Shown here: positions 37,552 to 47,273 of the stretch, in pieces
Position numbering within the stretch: position 1 is the stretch's first letter
Layout: each line of letters opens with the position of its first letter
NCBI GenBank assembly: GCA_903825395.1
Contig: CAIKAF010000023.1
Location: 1-64,000 of the forward strand
Source: an uncultured Flavobacteriales bacterium
GTDB taxonomy: Bacteria > Bacteroidota > Bacteroidia > CAIKAF01
DNA length: 64,000 bases
Direction: 5' to 3'
Translations under genes and position numbers: made by a program
The notes under the pieces: model-generated
What the model was told of the DNA's origin: nothing
Databases searched by the model: none
What the model saw: the letters and a program-made list of their open reading frames with translations, nothing else

Positions 37552-38454
37552 TTAAAAAGAGCGAATTGCCCGTACATATTCATGAATGGATTTATTCAGA
37601 TTCATTCCATAAAAGGCATAATAAAAGGCACTACCGGAACTGTATTCGGTACTGCTCCAATACTCTACCGTTTTCAAAAGGTCAGCCCCATTAATGGTGG
37701 AAAGCGTTTTATTTACATTAAATCGATTTTGCCATAAATAGCCCCATTCATCAAAGGCCGGCAAATACCAATCGCTGAACCCTCCCGAGACCAAATCTAG
37801 GCACAACTTGGCAGCACTGTTGATGTGTCCCGGCTGAGCAACAATGGCATTGCTGTTCGCCAAGTCATCCCACAAACTTTGAGCCGATGGTCCAATCAAG
37901 GTACCGCTGACATTGCTGTAGGGATAACTTGTACTGATGTCGTTCGGAGCTACAATCAAACCATGTTCCATGCCTAAATTGTCTTTCCATAGATGAAAAA
38001 TCACTCCGCCCCCAAACGATTCTCCAATGTAGTGGCTAAAATTTCCTGAGCCTCCACCTTGTCCACTTTGAAGGGCAATCCACTGACTGCCTGTATAATA
38101 ATAAAACATCGCATCATCTGTATTGAAAATCAACAAGCCCATGGCCGGATTCGGAATGGCCTGATGTTGAGCCGTGGTCATCCGGGGCAGTAAAAAACCG
38201 CCGGTTGTTGAACTGATTTCAAGTACAGACGAGGAGTCAGGGTTTGAGGTGTTTATCCCCGTCCGCATGGCATCATTGATCGAGAATATGGTATTCCCAT
38301 CGCTGTTTTTCACTTCCACCGCCTGCGTTGATGAGGTATTTCCCAGCCCCTTGACTTCCAATCTTGCGTTGGGTGTGGATGTGCCTATTCCAACATGTTG
38401 GGCATGTAAGGCAACAGCATAAAGAGCAAAAAAACAAGAAAGTATTCGAACCAT
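37552..38454 (-). CDS. Secreted protein with tail-fibre-like and DUF1566/Lcl-type domains
   Basis: This is a 300-residue protein when started at ATG 38454, which begins a signal peptide (MVRILSCFFALYAVALHAQ). Next come tail-fibre-like modules (VGIGTSTPNARLEVKG; SSVLEISSTTGGFLLPRMTT; NPAMGLLIFNTDD), and from about residue 145 a DUF1566/Lcl-type domain (SGGFSDWYLPAFDEWGYLW, VEYWSSTEYSSGSAF, final YVRAIRSF). Such proteins are exported surface proteins, possibly adhesins; no enzyme motif is seen. The GFL-PRMTT block matches the protein at 6345-7631. Confidence 0.8.
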   Translation of the reverse strand: MVRILSCFFALYAVALHAQHVGIGTSTPNARLEVKGLGNTSSTQAVEVKNSDGNTIFSINDAMRTGINTSNPDSSSVLEISSTTGGFLLPRMTTAQHQAIPNPAMGLLIFNTDDAMFYYYTGSQWIALQSGQGGGSGNFSHYIGESFGGGVIFHLWKDNLGMEHGLIVAPNDISTSYPYSNVSGTLIGPSAQSLWDDLANSNAIVAQPGHINSAAKLCLDLVSGGFSDWYLPAFDEWGYLWQNRFNVNKTLSTINGADLLKTVEYWSSTEYSSGSAFYYAFYGMNLNKSIHEYVRAIRSF

Positions 38455-38604
38455 GTGCATTGATTTTTTTACGTAATGGAACGGCACCCCAATTCCGAGC
38501 GGTTCCCATTCTTGTATTCGATTAAAAGAAAAGAATCCCAAAGATATCATAAGCAGACCCGAGGAATCAAGATGAAACTAAAATCTTGATCTAGCCATTT
38601 TAAT

Positions 38605-38811
38605 TTATGGCCCAAACGTTTCTACATCGTTTCCCTCCGCGTCCTTTTTCCTGCCTTTTGAGCTTAAATCAATCGTGGCTCCTCCGCCCCCAGATTGCCC
38701 TTGTGTTTCTGATTTTTTGCGCTGCCCATAATTTTTGGCCAGCCAAGAAATCAATCGAAATACCAAATAGGCTATAAACGCTGTTCGAACAATGGCCCAA
38801 ATCTTCCCCAT
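38605..38811 (-). CDS. Small membrane protein, DUF4834-like
   Basis: This 68-residue protein has one membrane segment at residues about 5-25 (WAIVRTAFIAYLVFRLISWL), then a basic, glycine-rich, charged tail. This fits the small DUF4834-type proteins of Bacteroidota. It lies 3 nt after the carB stop and is co-transcribed. Function is unknown. Confidence 0.6.
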   Translation of the reverse strand: MGKIWAIVRTAFIAYLVFRLISWLAKNYGQRKKSETQGQSGGGGATIDLSSKGRKKDAEGNDVETFGP

Positions 38812-38814
38812 ACC

Positions 38815-41625
38815 TTAACGACTTAAATACAAGTTTCGCTCCGAGTAAATCTTAGTAAAAAACCGGTCTCGTAAATTATCGATGAAATAAATGGCTTCTC
38901 CTGTGCTTTTCATTTCAGGGCCTAGCTCTTTACTTACATTCGGAAATTTTGAAAAAGAAAATACCGGGATTTTTATGGCGTATCCCTCCAACTTCGGAGC
39001 GTAGGTGAAATCAGATATGCGGTGGGTTCCCAACATCAGTTTAGCGGCCCAATTGACGTAAGGCTGTTGGTAGGCCTTGCATATAAAAGGTACTGTTCTT
39101 GATGCTCTGGGATTGGCCTCAATAACAAATACCTGGTCGTCTTTGATGGCAAATTGAACATTGATCAAGCCCTTCACCTGCATGGTCAGAGCAATTTTCC
39201 TGACGTATTCTTCCATCTTCTCCATGACCAAAGCACCTAAGTTGTAGGGCGGCAACACCGCATAGGAATCGCCCGAATGTATTCCCGCCGGTTCAATGTG
39301 CTGCATCATTCCAATAATCATGACCTCATCTCCATCGCAGAGGGCATCGACCTCGGCTTCAATGGTTCGCTCCAAAAAGTGATCCAACAGCACCTTATTC
39401 CCTGGAATATCCCTAAACAATTCAATCAAGTGCGATTCCAGTTCTTCATCGTTCAATACGATTTTCATTTTTTGGCCTCCCAATACATACGAAGGTCGAA
39501 CCAGCAATGGGAATCCCAATTCCTTTGACAAAATAAGGGCTTCATCCACCGTTTCAACGGTTCCAAATTTCGGATAGGGAATGTCTAAGGATTTCAACAG
39601 GTTTGAAAACCGCCCTCGGTCTTCTGCCCAATCTAGCGATTCATAGCTTGTTCCCAACACAGGAATGCCAAAACGGTTAAGCTTTTCGGCCAGTTTCAAG
39701 GCGGTTTGCCCCCCCAGCTGCACGATAACCCCCAAGGGCTTTTCATGCTCAATAATGTCGTACAGATGCTCCCAAAAAACCGGCTCGAAATACAATTTAT
39801 CGGCCGTATCCGGATCGGTTGATACGGTTTCGGGATTGCAATTCACCATAATGGCCTCATAACCCACCTCTCGGGTAGCCAAAACTCCATGCACACAACA
39901 ATAATCAAATTCAATGCCTTGCCCAATCCGATTGGGCCCCGACCCCAATATAATTACCTTGGGCTTGTCGCCGCATACCGATTCATTTTCTTCATCGAAG
40001 GTGGAATACAAATAGGGCGTAAAGGCTTCAAACTCGCCCGCACAGGTATCTACTTTTTTCCAAACCCGACGGACGCCCAAGGCCTTTCTATATGCACTCA
40101 CCTCGCTTTCCAATCGACCCGTCAAATGCCCAATTTGCCGGTCTGAAAATCCCTTTTGCTTGATGTGCCTCAATGCTGTTGCATCGTAGGCTTCCAAGCT
40201 GCTTTGCTGCATTGATTTTTCCAACAAAGCCAATTCTTGAATTTGGCTCAAAAACCAAGGATTAATTTGAGTACTGCGCTGAACTGTAGATAAGGGCATT
40301 CCGAGCAAAAATGCATCGTACACATGAAATATGCGGTTCCAACTTGGATTCTCTAAGCTGTAAAGTATTTCATCTCGGTTGGTCTTGCCTTTGCCATCTG
40401 CCCCCAATCCATTGCGGGAAATTTCTAAACTCTGTGCTGCCTTTTGAATGGCCTCTTGAAACGACCGCCCAATGCCCATCACTTCGCCCACCGATTTCAT
40501 TTGTAGGCCCAGTTTGGTATCTGCTCCTTTGAATTTGTCAAAATTCCAACGTGGAATTTTAACAATCACATAGTCTAAGGTGGGCTCGAACAAGGCTGTA
40601 GTTCCGGTAATTGGATTTTTAAGTTCGTCTAAGGTATATCCAATAGCCAGCTTGGCTGCAATGCGGGCAATGGGATACCCTGTAGCCTTACTGGCCAAAG
40701 CCGAAGACCGACTAACCCGCGGATTGATTTCTATGGCCAGGATTTCGCCGGTTTCTGGATGTGCGGCGAACTGTACGTTGCAGCCTCCGGCAAAATTCCC
40801 AATCGAGCGCATCATGTGAATGGCCATATTCCGCATACGTTGGTACACCGTATCGGGCAAGGTCATCGCCGGAGCCACAGTAATGGAATCTCCGGTATGT
40901 ACGCCCATCGGATCTACATTCTCAATGCTGCAAATAATAACCACATTGTCTTTGGCATCCCTCAGCAATTCAAGCTCAAATTCTCCCCAACCAAAAATGG
41001 ATTTTTCAATCAATACCTCATGAATCGGACTGGCATGCAGGCCCCTGTCGAGCAATTGCTCAAAGTCGGCCCGTTCCTTCACAAAAGCCCCTCCACTGCC
41101 GCCCAGCGTAAATGAAGGCCGTATAACCAGTGGAAACCCAATCCGTTGAGCAATGTCTTTCCCTTCCAGCAAGGAATTGGCCGTAGCCGAAGGCGCCACC
41201 GGTACGGCAATATCATGCATCAATTGCCGAAATTGTTCCCGGTCTTCGGTTCGGTCAATGGCCTCAATATCCACCCCAATTAAGCGAACTCCATACTTTT
41301 CCCACAATCCGGCATCAAAACACTCTTTACATAAATTCAGCGCCGTTTGCCCCCCCATGGTCGGAAGCACCGCATCGATATGCTCTTCGTTCAAAATGGC
41401 CTCAATCGATTCCGGCACCAAGGGCTTCAAATAAATCCGATCGGCCATCACCGGATCGGTCATAATGGTGGCGGGATTGCTGTTTATCAGCACCACCCGA
41501 ATGCCCTCCTCGCGCAAAGCACGAGCGGCTTGGCTTCCAGAATAATCAAATTCACAGGCTTGTCCAATAACAATGGGACCGCTTCCTATAATTAAAACGG
41601 AGCGAAGTGAGGAATCCAAAGGCAT
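38815..41625 (-). CDS. carB: Carbamoyl-phosphate synthase large chain without allosteric domain
   Basis: This 936-residue enzyme makes carbamoyl phosphate for arginine and pyrimidine synthesis. Both ATP-grasp halves are complete: first [15 protein letters not shown] and [15 protein letters not shown]; second [17 protein letters not shown] and [14 protein letters not shown]. The protein stops soon after [16 protein letters not shown], while the 1073-residue E. coli enzyme continues with an allosteric domain for UMP and ornithine. A similar length is usual in Bacteroidota. CarA is not nearby. A -7 element TACCTTTG lies 17 nt upstream. Confidence 0.96.
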   Translation of the reverse strand: MPLDSSLRSVLIIGSGPIVIGQACEFDYSGSQAARALREEGIRVVLINSNPATIMTDPVMADRIYLKPLVPESIEAILNEEHIDAVLPTMGGQTALNLCKECFDAGLWEKYGVRLIGVDIEAIDRTEDREQFRQLMHDIAVPVAPSATANSLLEGKDIAQRIGFPLVIRPSFTLGGSGGAFVKERADFEQLLDRGLHASPIHEVLIEKSIFGWGEFELELLRDAKDNVVIICSIENVDPMGVHTGDSITVAPAMTLPDTVYQRMRNMAIHMMRSIGNFAGGCNVQFAAHPETGEILAIEINPRVSRSSALASKATGYPIARIAAKLAIGYTLDELKNPITGTTALFEPTLDYVIVKIPRWNFDKFKGADTKLGLQMKSVGEVMGIGRSFQEAIQKAAQSLEISRNGLGADGKGKTNRDEILYSLENPSWNRIFHVYDAFLLGMPLSTVQRSTQINPWFLSQIQELALLEKSMQQSSLEAYDATALRHIKQKGFSDRQIGHLTGRLESEVSAYRKALGVRRVWKKVDTCAGEFEAFTPYLYSTFDEENESVCGDKPKVIILGSGPNRIGQGIEFDYCCVHGVLATREVGYEAIMVNCNPETVSTDPDTADKLYFEPVFWEHLYDIIEHEKPLGVIVQLGGQTALKLAEKLNRFGIPVLGTSYESLDWAEDRGRFSNLLKSLDIPYPKFGTVETVDEALILSKELGFPLLVRPSYVLGGQKMKIVLNDEELESHLIELFRDIPGNKVLLDHFLERTIEAEVDALCDGDEVMIIGMMQHIEPAGIHSGDSYAVLPPYNLGALVMEKMEEYVRKIALTMQVKGLINVQFAIKDDQVFVIEANPRASRTVPFICKAYQQPYVNWAAKLMLGTHRISDFTYAPKLEGYAIKIPVFSFSKFPNVSKELGPEMKSTGEAIYFIDNLRDRFFTKIYSERNLYLSR

Positions 41626-41642
41626 ACGTGGCTTTTGGATTT

Positions 41643-41650
41643 CAAAGGTA
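41643..41650 (-). promoter_or_regulatory. carB -7 element TACCTTTG
   Basis: TACCTTTG on the minus strand fits TAnnTTTG, 17 nt before the carB ATG at 41625. Repeat A5 starts about 40 bp upstream of it. Confidence 0.65.
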
Positions 41651-41691
41651 CGAAACTTTCCTCAGGCAGGCTGTGGAGCGTTTCTTTTTTT

Positions 41692-41839
41692 GGGCGGTGT
41701 ACGGGCTTTCACCGGTTGTCCGCGGCTGGCGGAAGGCTGGCCCAGCGGGCTTGCGGTGGCTCCTAAAGTCGCCTCCGCGCCGCGCGGGCCAGGCTCCGCC
41801 ACCCTTGCGGGCAACCCGGCTCAATCCCTACCGCAGGCG
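41692..41839 (-). repeat. Family A structured repeat, copy A5
   Basis: On the minus strand it opens GGGATTGAGCCGGGTT, passes the apex GGCGACTTTAGGAGCC and closes AACCGGTGAAAGCCCG...CCGCCC. The outer pair changes in both arms relative to other copies: CCGGGTT opposes AACCGG, where others have GCAGCTA opposing TAGCGC. TGGCGGA/TCCGCCA is an inner stem. It lies in the divergent gap between carB and the dnaE-like gene, so it cannot act as a terminator for either. Confidence 0.88.
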
Positions 41840-41938
41840 CATCAAAAAAATACCTGATTTTTCTACTATGCACATTGAAGTTCTAAAAATTAATGCCATT
41901 TTAATTGTCTGTATTATGACACTTTTTTTGACAAAAGC

Positions 41939-44869
41939 ATGCACCTAAATCTACACTCTCACTTTAGCCTACTCTATGGCGTTCATAGCCCTGAAATGCT
42001 TCTGAAAAAAGCAGCCGAACTGGGAATTACTCAAGCCGCTCTAACCGACATCAATGCAAGCTCAGGCATGGCCGATTGGCTAAGGCTGGCAGCAAACTAC
42101 AACATTCATGCCGCCGTGGGCATCGATTTCCGCGAACGAAAAGGGCCCTACCGCCTGCACCGATACCTCACTCTGGCAAAAAACAACGACGGCCTTGCAC
42201 AAATTAACGCATTGCTCACAAGCCATTTATGCCAAAAACAAATCCTACCTGACAGACCCCAACTCAATCAAGCCCATATTGTTTATCCCTTCCAAAGCAA
42301 GCTTCCTTTGGAAGAGTTGGCCGACAACGAATGGATTGGAATCCGCGAACAAGACCTCAGCCTACTCCAAAACTCTCCATGGAAAACCTCCTCAAAACTG
42401 GTCATTTGCGCCGGCGGAGATTTTTTCTGCCGCGAAGACCACCACCTTCACCGCTTGCTGCGCGCCATCGACTGCAACGAACTCCACAGCCGACTCCCCG
42501 ACGACTGCCTTGCCGATCCCGACGAACGACTGAAATCAGAAAATGCCCTCTGCCATACCTTTCGAAATTACCCCGAACTGATATTAAATACCCGCGAACT
42601 CCTCGCCGATTGCCATGTCAATCTCGAGTTCGGCGTTAACAAAAACCGAAAACACTTCGGAAAAAATGCCCGTGAAGACTTCCGAAAACTATATCAGGAA
42701 AGCTATGCCGGACTCCACCAACGCTACTCTCCTCCCAGCCCCACTAGCGTAGAACGCCTGGAAAAAGAACTGCACATGATTGAAAACTTGGGCTTCACCT
42801 GCTATTTCCTTATCGCCTGGGACATGATTCGCTTTGCAAAAGAACAGGGCTTTTTTCATGTAGGGCGAGGCAGCGGAGCAAACAGCCTTGCCGCTTACTG
42901 CTTGGGCATTACCGATGTAGACCCCATTGAGTTGGATTTGTATTTCGAACGGTTCATCAATCCCCACCGGGCAAATCCCCCTGATTTTGACCTGGATTTT
43001 TCATGGAAAGACCGAGATGTCGTTCTCGATTACCTATTCCAAAAATACCCCTCCGGCCATACCGCTCTTATTGCCACGTATCAAACATTTCAGGAACGCC
43101 GGGCCTTCCGAGAACTGGCCAAAGTGTTTGGATTGCCTGAATCAGATTGGGATACTGTTCTGAACTCAACCCAAAGCGACCCCATCCACAAGGCCATTCG
43201 ACATTTTGCCGCACGACTCAAAGACATGCCCGCACACCTAAGCATTCATGCCGGCGGAGTCCTCATCTCTGAAAAACACCTTTGCCATTACTCCGCACTT
43301 CAACGCCCTCCAAAAGGATTCCCCATGGTGCAATTCAGCATGCTGGAAGCAGAAGACCTGGGACTATATAAATTCGATGTTTTAAGTCAGCGCGGACTGG
43401 GCCACATTCGAGATGCCATGGAAAGCATTGAAAAAAAGCTCAACATTAAAGTCCCAATTCGCCAACTGGAACAACTTAAAGCCGACCCCAACGTGCAGCA
43501 CTGCATCGAAACCGGAAAAACCCTGGGTTGCTTTTATGTGGAATCTCCAGCTATGCGGATGCTGCTCAAAAAGCTAAAGGCCAAAACCTATCCCGATTTA
43601 ATCGCTGCCAGCTCCATCATTCGGCCTGGGGTGGCAAAATCTGGAATGATGCGCGCCTATATTGAGCGCTTTCATCAACCCGACAACGTAGAATACATCC
43701 ATCCCGATATGAAGAGGCTGCTCAAAGAAACCTTCGGAATTATGGTATATCAGGAAGATGTCATTAAAGTGGCCCATCATTTTGCCGGACTTAGCTTGGC
43801 CGAAGCCGATGTACTGCGCCGAGGCATGTCTGGTAAATTTAGAAGCCGAGAAGAGTTTGCTAAAATAAAAGCACGATTTTTTGAATGCTGCGAAGCCAAA
43901 GGACATTCCTTCGAAATCGCTGAAATGGTATGGAAACAGATGGAAAGCTTTGCCGGCTATTCCTTTTCAAAAGCCCATTCAGCTTCGTATGCCGCAGAAA
44001 GTTTTCAAAGCCTTTACCTAAAGGCACACTACCCCTTGGAGTTCATCGTGGCTGTTATCAATAACTTCGGAGGATTTTACCGCACTGAAATTTATCTGCA
44101 CGAAGCCCGGTTGGCCGGAGCCCACATCGAACGCCCCAGCCTAGAACATAGCCAGTGGTTAAGCCACCTGGAGGACAAAACCATCTGGCTGGGCTTTATT
44201 CATATCAAAGGCATTGAAGAACAAACCATCCAAGTATTGATCGATGAACGCAAAATAAATGGCAACTTCAAGAACATTGCCGACCTAAAAGCCAGAACAG
44301 CAATACGACCAGAACAATTGGATTTGTTAATCCGAGCCGATGCTCTACGCAGCTGGAATCAGGGTTGGAAAAGCCTGCTTTGGCAATCGGCCGCCCTGCC
44401 CAAGCACCAACAAGGAAAACAACCTTTGTTGTTCGAATCGCCCGCCCTTCCTGAAGTTATGCCCGAATTGCATTATGGTCCGAAAGACCGAGCATTGCAA
44501 GACCTAGAACTGTTTGGATTTACCGTAGAATCTTTGTTTGCATTGGCTCCGGAGCCTACCGAAGGATGCATACCAGCACATGGCTTCCAGCACCACCTTG
44601 GACGCGAAATCCGAGCCGAAGGATATTTGGTCACCGTAAAACCCACACGCACTCAGCAGGGCGAACGAATGTACTTTGGCACATTTATCGATCGGGAAGG
44701 AAATGCCATAGATACCGTTCATTTCCCTCCGGTAGCATCTCGATTTCCATTCCGAGGAAAAGGAGTTTACCTTTTGCAAGGAACGATTACAGAAGATTTC
44801 GGTGTCTTACAGCTTGAAATTCAGCAGATGCATTTGGCAATAAAAAACCCGGTCAACCATCAGGGGTGA
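41939..44869 (+). CDS. Second DNA polymerase III alpha subunit, DnaE2/ImuC-like
   Basis: This 976-residue C-family polymerase has an N-terminal PHP domain (LNLHSHFSLLYGVHSPEML) at about 1-200, the polymerase core with catalytic Asp pair in PDFDLDFSW (D351 and D353), GRGSGANSLAAY near 305, and LRRGMSGKFRSREEF near 620, and a C-terminal OB domain near 860-950 (EIRAEGYLVTVKPTRTQ). It is shorter than replicative DnaE and lacks the C-terminal clamp-loader-binding extension. That is typical of mutasome DnaE2/ImuC enzymes. The partner genes imuA/imuB are absent from the flanks. Confidence 0.85.
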   Translation: MHLNLHSHFSLLYGVHSPEMLLKKAAELGITQAALTDINASSGMADWLRLAANYNIHAAVGIDFRERKGPYRLHRYLTLAKNNDGLAQINALLTSHLCQKQILPDRPQLNQAHIVYPFQSKLPLEELADNEWIGIREQDLSLLQNSPWKTSSKLVICAGGDFFCREDHHLHRLLRAIDCNELHSRLPDDCLADPDERLKSENALCHTFRNYPELILNTRELLADCHVNLEFGVNKNRKHFGKNAREDFRKLYQESYAGLHQRYSPPSPTSVERLEKELHMIENLGFTCYFLIAWDMIRFAKEQGFFHVGRGSGANSLAAYCLGITDVDPIELDLYFERFINPHRANPPDFDLDFSWKDRDVVLDYLFQKYPSGHTALIATYQTFQERRAFRELAKVFGLPESDWDTVLNSTQSDPIHKAIRHFAARLKDMPAHLSIHAGGVLISEKHLCHYSALQRPPKGFPMVQFSMLEAEDLGLYKFDVLSQRGLGHIRDAMESIEKKLNIKVPIRQLEQLKADPNVQHCIETGKTLGCFYVESPAMRMLLKKLKAKTYPDLIAASSIIRPGVAKSGMMRAYIERFHQPDNVEYIHPDMKRLLKETFGIMVYQEDVIKVAHHFAGLSLAEADVLRRGMSGKFRSREEFAKIKARFFECCEAKGHSFEIAEMVWKQMESFAGYSFSKAHSASYAAESFQSLYLKAHYPLEFIVAVINNFGGFYRTEIYLHEARLAGAHIERPSLEHSQWLSHLEDKTIWLGFIHIKGIEEQTIQVLIDERKINGNFKNIADLKARTAIRPEQLDLLIRADALRSWNQGWKSLLWQSAALPKHQQGKQPLLFESPALPEVMPELHYGPKDRALQDLELFGFTVESLFALAPEPTEGCIPAHGFQHHLGREIRAEGYLVTVKPTRTQQGERMYFGTFIDREGNAIDTVHFPPVASRFPFRGKGVYLLQGTITEDFGVLQLEIQQMHLAIKNPVNHQG

Positions 44870-44874
44870 CCGGG
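44842..44874 (-). terminator. Terminator of the helicase gene inside dnaE 3' end
   Basis: CCCGGTCA (44848-44855) pairs with TGACCGGG (44867-44874), and on the minus strand a run of six T follows. It lies about 40 nt beyond the helicase stop and overlaps the last codons and TGA stop of the dnaE-like gene. Confidence 0.85.
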
Positions 44875-44915
44875 AAATGTCAATACAACAGAGTGGGCTT
44901 TTCGACCTTCTGTGG

Positions 44916-46274
44916 TTAAGATACCACCGCGCTCTCTTTATTCGCAAACGGGCGCTTCTTTTTCTTACTCCGCTGGGGCAAAGGCTCGCTCATCAGTTCA
45001 GCCACAAGCTGTGCTTTGGTAGGCCGCTCTTTCCGTTCTGTCAACGCAGGCCGTTCACGAGGCTTATCGGTCAAGGTAAAGGCCCGACCCGAGTTTCCGG
45101 CACGGCCTGTACGACCAATCCGGTGTATATAGCTGTCGTAGGTTCTTGGAATTTCAAAGTTAATCACATCTGAAACCAGAGGAATATCTAGACCACGGGC
45201 AGCCACATCGGTAGCCACCAATACCCTGATTTTTCCTTTGCGGAAACTTTCCAAGGCCCGATTCCTGTAGGCCTGGCTTTTATCTCCGTGAATCTCATCC
45301 GCGCGTATGCCCGCTTCTTTCAACTTTTGAGTGATTCGGCTAACTCCCCGCTTGGTTTCTGAGAACAAAAGCACTTTATCGCCGGCTTGTTCTTTCAACA
45401 GGCGAATCAAGGTTGCATGCCGCCCAATGTTTTCATCTACATACACCACCGCTTGTTCTACTTGGTCGCTTGGCGAACTTCCGGAATTCACCTGCACTCG
45501 AACCGCGTCTCCAGGCTGAATCCTACGAATTTCAGGTTCGATTTTACCTTGCACTGTAGCGCTAAACAATAAGGTTTGAGCCCGTTCTGGCATGGCATCG
45601 GCAATCATGTGAACATCTTCCACAAAGCCCATATCGAGCATACGGTCAAATTCATCAAGAATCAACGTGTTGAATCCACGTAAATCCATATACCCGCGCT
45701 CCAACAAGTCCATTAAACGACCTGGAGTACCGATCAAAATTTCAGGATCCCGCCGCAAATGACGCAAGTCATTCATAATGTCCGTCCCCCCTGTGAAACA
45801 AGCTGTTTTAATGGAAGTTCCATTAATTAAGGCCGCGGCATTGGTACCAATTTGATTGGCCAACTCGCGGGTTGGAGAAATAATCAACACCCGAATTTTG
45901 GGTTCAGATGTGATTTTGCGCTGAAGTAAGGGCAATAAAAAAGCAATGGTTTTACCGGAACCGGTCCGAGCTAAACCAATTACATTCTTTGCCTGCAAAA
46001 CAGGATCCCAGGTATTCTCCTGAATCTCTGTCATGCGGTGAATGTTTTGCTTTTGAAGATTGCGCAACAAACGATGATGCAATCCCGTCTCTTCGAAGGT
46101 TCGGGTTTCAACAACAGGCCGCTCTTCTGGAGCCACGGCACTTTTGGTTAACATCGCTACCGAAATGTTTTCTCGGTCATCAAACTTCTTTTTTCTTTTT
46201 TTCGGACCAGCACTGCCGCGTCCCTTAGAGAATGATCCCCCGGGCTTTCCCGAAGAATATCTTTTTTCTACCAT
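44916..46274 (-). CDS. DEAD-box RNA helicase, RhlE-like
   Basis: This 452-residue helicase has a basic N-terminal tail, Q-motif region FEETGLHHRLLRNL, motif I ARTGSGKT, motif Ia PTRELANQ, motif II DEFD (instead of DEAD), motif III SAT, motif V ATDVAARGLDIP and motif VI HRIGRTGRAG. The C-terminus is basic. It remodels RNA, probably in ribosome assembly or mRNA decay. A TATCTTTG element at 46381-46388 implies a leader of about 100 nt. Confidence 0.93.
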   Translation of the reverse strand: MVEKRYSSGKPGGSFSKGRGSAGPKKRKKKFDDRENISVAMLTKSAVAPEERPVVETRTFEETGLHHRLLRNLQKQNIHRMTEIQENTWDPVLQAKNVIGLARTGSGKTIAFLLPLLQRKITSEPKIRVLIISPTRELANQIGTNAAALINGTSIKTACFTGGTDIMNDLRHLRRDPEILIGTPGRLMDLLERGYMDLRGFNTLILDEFDRMLDMGFVEDVHMIADAMPERAQTLLFSATVQGKIEPEIRRIQPGDAVRVQVNSGSSPSDQVEQAVVYVDENIGRHATLIRLLKEQAGDKVLLFSETKRGVSRITQKLKEAGIRADEIHGDKSQAYRNRALESFRKGKIRVLVATDVAARGLDIPLVSDVINFEIPRTYDSYIHRIGRTGRAGNSGRAFTLTDKPRERPALTERKERPTKAQLVAELMSEPLPQRSKKKKRPFANKESAVVS

Positions 46275-46380
46275 GTGTGTCTGTTTTTATTTCTGCCGGA
46301 ATTGATCGACTCTGCTTCAAACTTAAACGCTAATTGTCGAAAGAAAAGATAAACAGGCGGCAGAAAACTGATTTAGGGTA

Positions 46381-46388
46381 CAAAGATA
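46381..46388 (-). promoter_or_regulatory. Helicase -7 element TATCTTTG with ~100-nt leader
   Basis: TATCTTTG on the minus strand fits TAnnTTTG. It is 106 nt from the helicase ATG at 46274, much longer than other leaders here. Confidence 0.55.
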
Positions 46389-46416
46389 GTATTTTTTCCC
46401 AACTTGACGAATGGGC

Positions 46417-46445
46417 AAAAAAAAGCCGACTCAAGGCCGGCCTTT
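46417..46445 (-). terminator. Terminator after small lipoprotein
   Basis: On the minus strand AAGGCCGGCC...CGGCTT folds as an imperfect short stem followed by a run of eight T. It lies about 20 nt past the lipoprotein stop at 46465. Confidence 0.65.
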
Positions 46446-46464
46446 TCTTTGCATTTTTTACTGA

Positions 46465-46656
46465 TTAAGCAGCAGGAGCAACTTCAGCAGCAGCAGTAGT
46501 GTCAGCAGCAGCAGTGTCAACAACTGGAGCCTCTTCAACTACGATTGCAGATGAATCAACAGCAGTTGAATCAACAGCTGGAACTTCTTCAGCAGCACCT
46601 CCACCGCAAGCAGCTAAGAAAGCTACAACGGCCATAGATAAAAGAACTTTTTTCAT
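46465..46656 (-). CDS. Small acidic lipoprotein
   Basis: This 63-residue protein starts at ATG 46656 (MKKVLLSMAVVAFLAACGG). The lipobox LAAC puts the lipid-modified Cys near residue 17. The mature part is low-complexity, rich in Ala, Val, Asp and Thr (AVDSTAVDSS, PVVDTAAADTTAAAE). Such short acidic lipoproteins are common in Bacteroidota and their role is unknown. A near-consensus TTCCTTTG at 46688-46695 with TTG 20 nt before it is a plausible promoter. Confidence 0.75.
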   Translation of the reverse strand: MKKVLLSMAVVAFLAACGGGAAEEVPAVDSTAVDSSAIVVEEAPVVDTAAADTTAAAEVAPAA

Positions 46657-46763
46657 GGTTAAAATTGTTAATGGTTTGTTAATGGGGTCAAAGGAAAGAA
46701 AAATTTTAATTCCTACCAAAGAGATACGTTAAAAAGACAAAAATTTAGTGCAATATTTACACA

Positions 46764-47264
46764 ATGTATGCATTTGAAGAGCGGCAACGGTTTAATCAAT
46801 GGTGGATTTGGTTGATTGTAGCCAGCCAACCTCTATTTGTTTTTTTGTCGGAATCAACAGATTCGTTCTCCTTGGCCTCGTTGTGGCCCTTAGGTTTTAC
46901 TCTGTTTATTGTGATATCTCTTCGCCTTTTTAAATTGGAAACCAGAATCCATGCCCATGGAATTTCAGTGCGGCTATTCCCGATTCACCTAAAATTTAAA
47001 ACATTTACTTGGGATGAATTGGAATCCATTTCGGTTCGCAGCTACAACCCTCTTCGCGAATTTGGTGGCTGGGGCTATCGAAGCTGGGGAGGAAAAAAGG
47101 GCAATGCTTGGAATATTTCTGGCAACCAAGGCCTACAATTGCAATTTAAATCGGGCAAAGAATTGCTTATTGGCACTCAGCAACCCGTGGCCCTGTTCCA
47201 GTGCTTTGAAAAATTGATTCAAGAATCCCCCAATTCAAGCATTCCATTCAAGAATTTTAAATAA
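46764..47264 (+). CDS. Membrane protein with PH-like domain, DUF6141-like
   Basis: This 166-residue protein has two N-terminal membrane segments (residues about 14-30 and 38-55), then a soluble beta-rich domain (RIHAHGISVRLFPIHLKFKTF, WDELESISVRSYNPL, LQLQFKSGKELLIGTQ). The start MYAFEERQRFNQWWIW fits the DUF6141 pattern as remembered. The soluble part resembles bacterial PH-like domains. Function is unknown. The next gene starts 9 nt later. Confidence 0.65.
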   Translation: MYAFEERQRFNQWWIWLIVASQPLFVFLSESTDSFSLASLWPLGFTLFIVISLRLFKLETRIHAHGISVRLFPIHLKFKTFTWDELESISVRSYNPLREFGGWGYRSWGGKKGNAWNISGNQGLQLQFKSGKELLIGTQQPVALFQCFEKLIQESPNSSIPFKNFK

Positions 47265-47273
47265 ACTTGACCT

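Noticed and set aside
6345-38454. Prophage origin for the two tail-fibre-like proteins
   Set aside because: No capsid, portal, terminase or lysis gene is present, and both proteins carry secretion signals, which is typical of cellular surface proteins in this phylum.
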